NCBI GenBank assembly: GCA_001769925.1
Contig: MEPT01000009.1
Location: 6,543-27,534, forward strand
Source of the DNA: Bdellovibrionales bacterium RBG_16_40_8
Lineage (GTDB): Bacteria; Bdellovibrionota; Bdellovibrionia; Bdellovibrionales; UBA1609
Direction: 5' to 3'
DNA length: 20,992 nt
The position numbers and the translations under genes were made by a program. Under the pieces are notes generated by a model, which was given only the letters and a program-made list of their open reading frames with translations, made no database searches and was not told the DNA's origin. This document shows, in pieces, positions 17,374 to 20,992 of the stretch (positions are counted from its first letter, which is position 1; every line of letters starts with the position of its first letter).

Positions 17374-17874
17374 TTGTCAGTTATTATTGGTATTGACCCA
17401 GGGTCGTTGCGCACTGGATGGGGAGTGATAGATGTGCGCAATGCAAAATACTCCTGCTTAGGATTTGGTGTGATTGAACTCATGGCAGAAGTCACTTTTG
17501 CGAAGCGTTTGGCTAAATTATCAAAAGATTTATCGCGTATTATTGAAGAATATCAGCCGAAGGCAATGTCAGTAGAAAAAGTTTTTCTTGGTCGTAATGC
17601 CGATAGCGCTTTTAAATTGGGACATGCTCGAGGAGTCGCCATGGCGCAGGCCGGTGTGCATCATATTTATCTAGCTGAGTATGCTACTAGATATGTGAAG
17701 AAAATATTGACCGGTTCTGGCGCGGCCACAAAAGAACAAGTGCAATTTATGATTCGCCAAATGCTAGGGGTTGTTACAGACAAACTCGATGCCACTGATG
17801 CGTTGGCACTAGCTGTTTGCCATGGTAGCAATTGCGAGGTGCGCGAGATTTTTGCTCGGCAGAAAGAGGTTTAA
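17374..17874 (+). CDS. ruvC: Crossover junction endodeoxyribonuclease RuvC
   Basis: Holliday-junction resolvase of 166 residues that cuts junctions symmetrically at the end of recombination repair, acting with RuvAB. The four catalytic acids of the RNase H-like fold are visible: Asp8 in GIDPG, Glu68 in SVEKVFLG, and Asp139 and Asp142 in DKLDATDALALA. The start is TTG with GGAGG 4 bases before it, as in the tamB-linked helical-repeat gene; the protein then begins SVIIGIDPG, the expected N-terminus. It leads a ruvC-ruvA-ruvB operon, with 3 bases to ruvA. The upstream spacer of 82 bases is shared with the divergent TPR gene. I see no LexA-type box I would trust. Confidence 0.95.
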   Translation: MSVIIGIDPGSLRTGWGVIDVRNAKYSCLGFGVIELMAEVTFAKRLAKLSKDLSRIIEEYQPKAMSVEKVFLGRNADSAFKLGHARGVAMAQAGVHHIYLAEYATRYVKKILTGSGAATKEQVQFMIRQMLGVVTDKLDATDALALAVCHGSNCEVREIFARQKEV

Positions 17875-17877
17875 ATA

Positions 17878-18453
17878 ATGATTGCGTTTTTACAGGGCAG
17901 TGTGATCCCACACGGCGAAGATTCAGTAATTATAAATGTGCGTGGGGTGGGTTACGAGGTATTGTGCTCAGCACATACTCGTGGTGCAGTAAGTGATCAA
18001 ACTAGTGCGCAGCTTTGGATTTATACCTATGTGCGAGAAGATATTCTGCAACTTTTTGGTTTTGCCACCAAAGCTGAAAAAGAGCTTTTTCTTTCACTTA
18101 TAAAAGTTAGCGGAATAGGGCCTAAAGTAGCCATGAAAATTCTCTCAGGCGCACCGCTTGATGCAATCATCCAAATGATTGACGAAGGCGATATTCGTCG
18201 ACTTTCGCAACTGCCTAAAGTGGGTAAAAAAACTGCTGAGCAGATTGTGCTAGCGTTAAAAGGCAAAATTATTCTTGAAGGTAATGAAAAACCACGTTCA
18301 GCATTTACTGCACGCGCCAATATTGTTTCAGCCCTTGTTAATTTAGGATTTAAAATTCAAGACGTCGAAAAAGTTGTAGAGCAAATGGAGCCATCAATCG
18401 ATTTTGAAGATGGCTTACGTAAAGGGCTATCATCACTTTCAGGAGCTTTTTAG
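17878..18453 (+). CDS. ruvA: Holliday junction branch migration complex subunit RuvA
   Basis: Junction-binding subunit of 191 residues. The N-terminal OB domain (1-62) starts MIAFLQG and includes VRGVGYEV. Two helix-hairpin-helix motifs follow, [13 protein letters not shown] at 77-89 and [12 protein letters not shown] at 112-123. The C-terminal domain (about 145-190), which contacts RuvB, ends [15 protein letters not shown]. It tetramerises on four-way junctions and directs the RuvB motors. The ATG lies 3 bases after the ruvC stop, and its ribosome binding site AAAGAGG is inside the last ruvC codons, so translation is likely coupled. Size and motifs are normal. Confidence 0.96.
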   Translation: MIAFLQGSVIPHGEDSVIINVRGVGYEVLCSAHTRGAVSDQTSAQLWIYTYVREDILQLFGFATKAEKELFLSLIKVSGIGPKVAMKILSGAPLDAIIQMIDEGDIRRLSQLPKVGKKTAEQIVLALKGKIILEGNEKPRSAFTARANIVSALVNLGFKIQDVEKVVEQMEPSIDFEDGLRKGLSSLSGAF

Positions 18454-18484
18454 TAGGGTCTTTTTAACAGGAGCAGTTGTAATT

Positions 18485-19576
18485 ATGGAGCAACAACAAA
18501 ATTCGCGACTTATCACTGGTGAAAAAGGCGAAGCTGACGTTCAGCTTGAGCACAGTCTGCGACCAAAGACTTTTGATGAATTTCCGGGACAAGAAAAGGT
18601 AAAAGAAAAACTTCTTGTGTTTGTTGAGGCGGCAAAACGGCGAAACGAGCCACTTGACCACACGCTTCTTTGTGGCCCCCCGGGATTAGGTAAAACAACC
18701 CTTGCGCATATCATTGCAGGGCATATGAGTGTTGATTTACGTATAACCTCAGGCCCAGCGCTTAATCGTAAAGGTGATCTTGCGGCAATTCTTACTAGCC
18801 TAAAACCTCAGTCGGTACTGTTTATTGATGAAATTCATCGTTTATCAAAAGACGTAGAAGAGTATCTTTACAGCGCTATGGAGGATTTTGCGCTCGACAT
18901 TATTACTGGCGATGGGCTTGGCGCGCGTACAATGCGATTTCAACTTGCGCCATTTACATTAATTGGTGCAACCACAAGAGCCGGACTACTTAAGGCCCCT
19001 TTTCGCGATCGATTTGGAATTCTCGAGCGACTTAATTTTTACGATCGCAATTCTTTAGTGATGATTTTGCGCCGTTCTGCTGGGCTGTTAAATATTCCGC
19101 TCACTGAAGAAGGTGGTGTTGAGTTATCCTGTCGCAGTCGCGGTACCCCGCGAGTAGCCAATCGACTTTTGCGACGGGTTCGCGACTATGCTGAAGTTCG
19201 CGGTAACGGGCAAATCACCACAGAACTTGCGCGCTATTCTCTTGAGCAACTTGAGGTTGACCCTTTAGGTCTTGATCAAATGGATCGTAAAATATTAACG
19301 TTAATTTTAGAAAAATTCGAAGGTGGACCTGTAGGCATAGATACTTTGTCATCGGCCTTAAGCGAAGAAGTCGACACTCTAGAAGAGGTTTACGAGCCAT
19401 ACTTGATTCAAGAAGGACTTTTACAAAAAACGCCGCGTGGGCGAGTAATCATGACGGCAGCCATTGAGCATTTAAAAAAAATCGACCCATCAATCACAGA
19501 GCGCATGCGATTATCCGGGCGTGTGCATAGCGGGGCATCTGGGAGCGGCAGTAAAGCGCAGTTAACACTAGAGTAG
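18485..19576 (+). CDS. ruvB: Holliday junction branch migration ATPase RuvB
   Basis: AAA+ motor of 363 residues that drives branch migration with RuvA. Walker A is GPPGLGKT at 64-71, Walker B is FIDEIH at 113-118, sensor 1 is GATTR at 161-165, and the arginine finger is probably Arg174 in APFRDRFG. The C-terminal winged-helix part carries [19 protein letters not shown] and [16 protein letters not shown]. The frame is open back to 18404 inside ruvA, but the ATG at 18485 is preferred: it has AGGAG (18469-18473) 11 bases upstream and gives the standard N-terminus before [16 protein letters not shown]. The C-terminus carries an extra Gly/Ser-rich tail, [15 protein letters not shown], beyond the usual core. 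It follows ruvA by 31 bases. Confidence 0.96.
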   Translation: MEQQQNSRLITGEKGEADVQLEHSLRPKTFDEFPGQEKVKEKLLVFVEAAKRRNEPLDHTLLCGPPGLGKTTLAHIIAGHMSVDLRITSGPALNRKGDLAAILTSLKPQSVLFIDEIHRLSKDVEEYLYSAMEDFALDIITGDGLGARTMRFQLAPFTLIGATTRAGLLKAPFRDRFGILERLNFYDRNSLVMILRRSAGLLNIPLTEEGGVELSCRSRGTPRVANRLLRRVRDYAEVRGNGQITTELARYSLEQLEVDPLGLDQMDRKILTLILEKFEGGPVGIDTLSSALSEEVDTLEEVYEPYLIQEGLLQKTPRGRVIMTAAIEHLKKIDPSITERMRLSGRVHSGASGSGSKAQLTLE

Positions 19577-19591
19577 ATTAAGAGGCCAAAA

Positions 19592-19978
19592 CTATCCTGC
19601 TGATATTTTATTTTCTGAACGAATACATTGTCTAGCCTCTACACTTTTAATATCTGACCATAAAAAAGTTTGTTCGGTTTTATAACTTAAAAAACTTTTA
19701 TAAATGGTAAGACCTGAATCTGTAATCAAAATTCGACATTTTATGAAGATCGAGTAAACTACAATACTAAAAACAAGTAGCCCCACGCTACCAAAAACAA
19801 GTAGAAATAAAGCAGAAAAAAATATATTAAAAGTAGATTTCTCTAGCATTATTTGTTTAAAAAAAACGCCAAATCCGATAAAGGCGGCGCCAAATATAAG
19901 CCAAGATACAAGTGTTTGCTTAATATTTTTGCGGATAAATTTAATTTCTAAGCCTTCGGGCTTGTCTGTTGCAGACAA
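19592..19978 (-). CDS. Small two-helix membrane protein with truncated PH-like end, possibly a decaying gene
   Basis: A 128-residue frame with two strong membrane helices (about 22-40 and 53-77), followed by a short beta-rich segment (CRILITDSGLTIYKS, then TFLWSDIKSVEA). That segment resembles the start of the bacterial PH-like domain found after two helices in many small inner-membrane proteins; such domains normally run on for several more strands. Here the frame stops at ISAG, 15 bases from the ruvB stop. The only start is a TTG without a ribosome binding site, and an in-frame TAG lies 6 codons further upstream (19997-19999), beyond which the same frame opens again to an ATG with a good ribosome binding site. 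Both ends therefore look damaged. It may be a pseudogene, or a real gene using a weak TTG. Confidence 0.5.
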   Translation of the reverse strand: MSATDKPEGLEIKFIRKNIKQTLVSWLIFGAAFIGFGVFFKQIMLEKSTFNIFFSALFLLVFGSVGLLVFSIVVYSIFIKCRILITDSGLTIYKSFLSYKTEQTFLWSDIKSVEARQCIRSENKISAG

Positions 19979-19996
19979 ATATGAAGCTTTAAAAAT

Positions 19997-20074
19997 CTAT
20001 ACCAGGTCCATTAATAGATACGACAAGATCCCAATGATATTTATTTCTTGTGAGTTGTCAGGTTTAATTGGCAT
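19997..20074 (-). CDS. 25-codon open frame upstream of, and in frame with, the small membrane protein
   Basis: The ATG at 20072-20074 has TAGGA 6-7 bases upstream and starts 12 bases after the small lipoprotein gene ends. The frame encodes 25 residues beginning MPIKPDNSQEI and ending in a hydrophobic stretch, then meets TAG. Past the TAG the same frame continues into the 128-residue membrane protein. It could be the original 5' end of that gene cut off by a nonsense change, a leader peptide, or chance. It has a better ribosome binding site than the downstream TTG. Confidence 0.3.
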   Translation of the reverse strand: MPIKPDNSQEINIIGILSYLLMDLV

Positions 20075-20086
20075 GAATTTTCCTAA

Positions 20087-20365
20087 TTAAGGATAAGTGC
20101 AGTCGTATGAGGTTTTAGAGATGGGCCAATTGTCACCGGTCATACTACAGCGTTTAAAATAAAATTCCTCGTTATTACTTGGTTTGTGTTGAGGTATTGG
20201 CCTATTTACTTGAAAAAGGTCTACAAGGGTGGCAGCCGGGTGCGCCCTTGATTCTTCACCTAGTTCAGAGCTGCTTGGCATACGATAAGGCTTTGTTGCG
20301 CAGCCTAAAATAACAGTGCCCATAAAAAAACTTACTAAAATAAATAGTTTTGGGAGCTTACCCAT
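20087..20365 (-). CDS. Small lipoprotein of unknown function
   Basis: A 92-residue lipoprotein: Lys3 and Lys6, hydrophobic residues 7-20, lipobox ILGC with Cys22, then Ala-Thr (no Asp retention signal). The mature part is only about 70 residues, polar and proline-rich in the middle. The C-terminal block, FYFKRCSMTGDNWPISKTSY at 68-87, carries Cys73 and, with Cys89 just beyond it, could close a disulfide loop. I do not recognise the family with certainty. No Shine-Dalgarno sequence is present: the three bases before the ATG adjoin a 7-base-pair hairpin that fills the usual position. It is divergent from lpxC, and the short frame of the damaged membrane-protein gene starts 12 bases after its stop. 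Confidence 0.7.
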   Translation of the reverse strand: MGKLPKLFILVSFFMGTVILGCATKPYRMPSSSELGEESRAHPAATLVDLFQVNRPIPQHKPSNNEEFYFKRCSMTGDNWPISKTSYDCTYP

Positions 20366-20605
20366 GCCGCTGTATCGGAAAAATACAGCCAGCGCTAAAG
20401 TTTATGCGCTAAAGGTTATGGCGTACCTTTGGCGCCCTGTGACTTTTACATCACAGCGAATAACCCAATGCGTAATTTAATATCATGTGATATCAGGCGG
20501 TTACTGTATTTTTAATGAAATTTATGGTGGCATATTATTTGAAGGTAATACTGCGAGTGAATAGTTAAAATTTGTTACAACTTTGCAGGAGCGAAAAAAA
20601 AGTCT
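20366..20605. promoter_or_regulatory. Hairpin-rich divergent spacer between the small lipoprotein and lpxC
   Basis: I see no gene in these 240 bases, only structure. GCTGTAT/ATACAGC is a 7-base stem at 20369-20389. GCGCTAAAGGT/ACCTTTGGCGC is an 11-pair stem with one U-G wobble at 20406-20435. CTGTGA/TCACAG is at 20437-20456. The dyad ATATCA-TG-TGATAT is at 20480-20493. GCGCTAAAG is also directly repeated (20392-20400 and 20406-20414). None is followed by a U-run. The lpxC promoter must lie here, but I cannot place it with confidence. Confidence 0.5.
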
Positions 20606-20992
20606 ATGTTTTTACAGCGCACAATTCGTAAAAGGGTCGAGGTTAACGGCATAGGTCTTCATACCGGTAAACCTTCTAAGCTTACCTTTTGTCCAGCGCC
20701 TGAAAATACTGGAGTTTTTTTTGTACGCTCTGATTTGCCAGGTCGCCCAGCTATTGCTGCGCATGTTAATTACGTAAGCGCCACGCAGATGGCCACTACG
20801 GTTTCGGGGCCAGAGTTTTCAGTGTCAACAGTAGAACACTGCCTTTCAACTCTTGCGGCTTTTCGCATTGATAATTTATTTATTGAACTTGAAGGGCCAG
20901 AAATTCCTATAGGTGACGGTAGTGCCAAGGTGTTTTTAGACGCCCTTCTTGAGGCGGGTATGATTGAACAGGGCGAGCCGCGTAAGTACGCC
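20606..20992 (+). CDS. lpxC: UDP-3-O-acyl-N-acetylglucosamine deacetylase, 5' part
   Basis: First 129 codons of the zinc deacetylase that makes the committed step of lipid A synthesis in the cytoplasm; the rest lies beyond the window. RTIRKRVEVNGIGLHTGKP (5-23) is the standard LpxC opening. STVEHCLSTLAAFRIDN at 74-90 holds the first zinc ligand, His78. EGPEIPIGDGSAKVF at 96-110 is the next conserved block. Zinc ligands two and three would fall beyond the right edge. The ATG is preceded by AGGAG (20587-20591) at an unusually long spacing of 14 bases, with an A-run between; no closer start is available. Its presence shows that the organism makes lipid A. Whether it is fused to fabZ, as in some lineages, cannot be seen. 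Confidence 0.94.
   Translation, partial: MFLQRTIRKRVEVNGIGLHTGKPSKLTFCPAPENTGVFFVRSDLPGRPAIAAHVNYVSATQMATTVSGPEFSVSTVEHCLSTLAAFRIDNLFIELEGPEIPIGDGSAKVFLDALLEAGMIEQGEPRKYA

Noticed and set aside
18404..18484. Extended ruvB N-terminus starting inside ruvA (27 extra residues).
   Set aside because: The extra residues are ruvA sequence read in another frame. The ATG at 18485 has AGGAG upstream and gives the normal RuvB N-terminus.
20437..20456. TGTGA...TCACA resembling a CRP binding site upstream of lpxC.
   Set aside because: The half-sites are 8 bases apart, not the 6 needed for CRP, so I treat it as a hairpin.
20510..20575. Tiny plus-strand open frames (15-17 codons) just before lpxC.
   Set aside because: No ribosome binding site and no recognisable sequence; frames this short are expected by chance.
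1..20992. CRISPR array, tRNA, insertion sequence, prophage or defence system.
   Set aside because: No regularly spaced repeats, no tRNA-like cloverleaf that I could find, and no transposase, integrase, nuclease-defence or phage structural protein among the frames.

Overview
This AT-rich, gene-dense window carries 18 real genes and almost no spacer DNA. Several features point to a Gram-negative bacterium with a lipopolysaccharide outer membrane: lpxC, a TamB protein, an Omp85 (BamA/TamA-type) protein, three lipoproteins, and RuvABC. The AT-rich composition, the lipoprotein-anchored trypsin-like protease and the many helical-repeat proteins suggest a Bdellovibrionota-like lineage (formerly within Deltaproteobacteria). 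That placement is an inference from gene content, not a proof. No rRNA, tRNA, CRISPR, transposase, integrase or prophage gene was seen. This is mostly a core-genome region.

Layout. (1) 18-4687, minus strand: fadD, then a conserved cytoplasmic protein of unknown function, then a SleB-like cell-wall hydrolase with an N-terminal membrane segment. They are packed with 2- and 6-base gaps and form one operon. (2) 4870-5481, plus: a coiled-coil lipoprotein with its own promoter, converging on gpmA (5485-6234, minus). (3) 6290-6808, plus: a DUF6580-type membrane protein, converging on a trypsin-like serine protease lipoprotein (6819-7769, minus). (4) 7952-17291, minus: a five-gene block of TPR protein, efp, a second helical-repeat protein, tamB and a tamA-like Omp85 gene. 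The last three are linked by 4-base start/stop overlaps, so a helical-repeat protein, a giant inner-membrane-anchored periplasm-spanning protein and an outer-membrane barrel are translationally coupled. (5) 17374-19576, plus: ruvC-ruvA-ruvB. (6) 19592-20365, minus: a small membrane protein that looks damaged at both ends and a small lipoprotein. (7) 20606 to the right edge, plus: the first 129 codons of lpxC, preceded by a 240-base spacer rich in hairpins.

Three genes in the window start with TTG and two with GTG. Two start positions differ from the longest reading frame: tamB at 14745 and ruvB at 18485. No hairpin with a convincing U-run terminator was found. The most unusual items are the seven-POTRA Omp85 protein coupled to TamB and a helical-repeat protein, the uncharacterised protein sitting between fadD and a wall hydrolase, the TAG-interrupted reading frame at 19592-20074, and the hairpin cluster upstream of lpxC.
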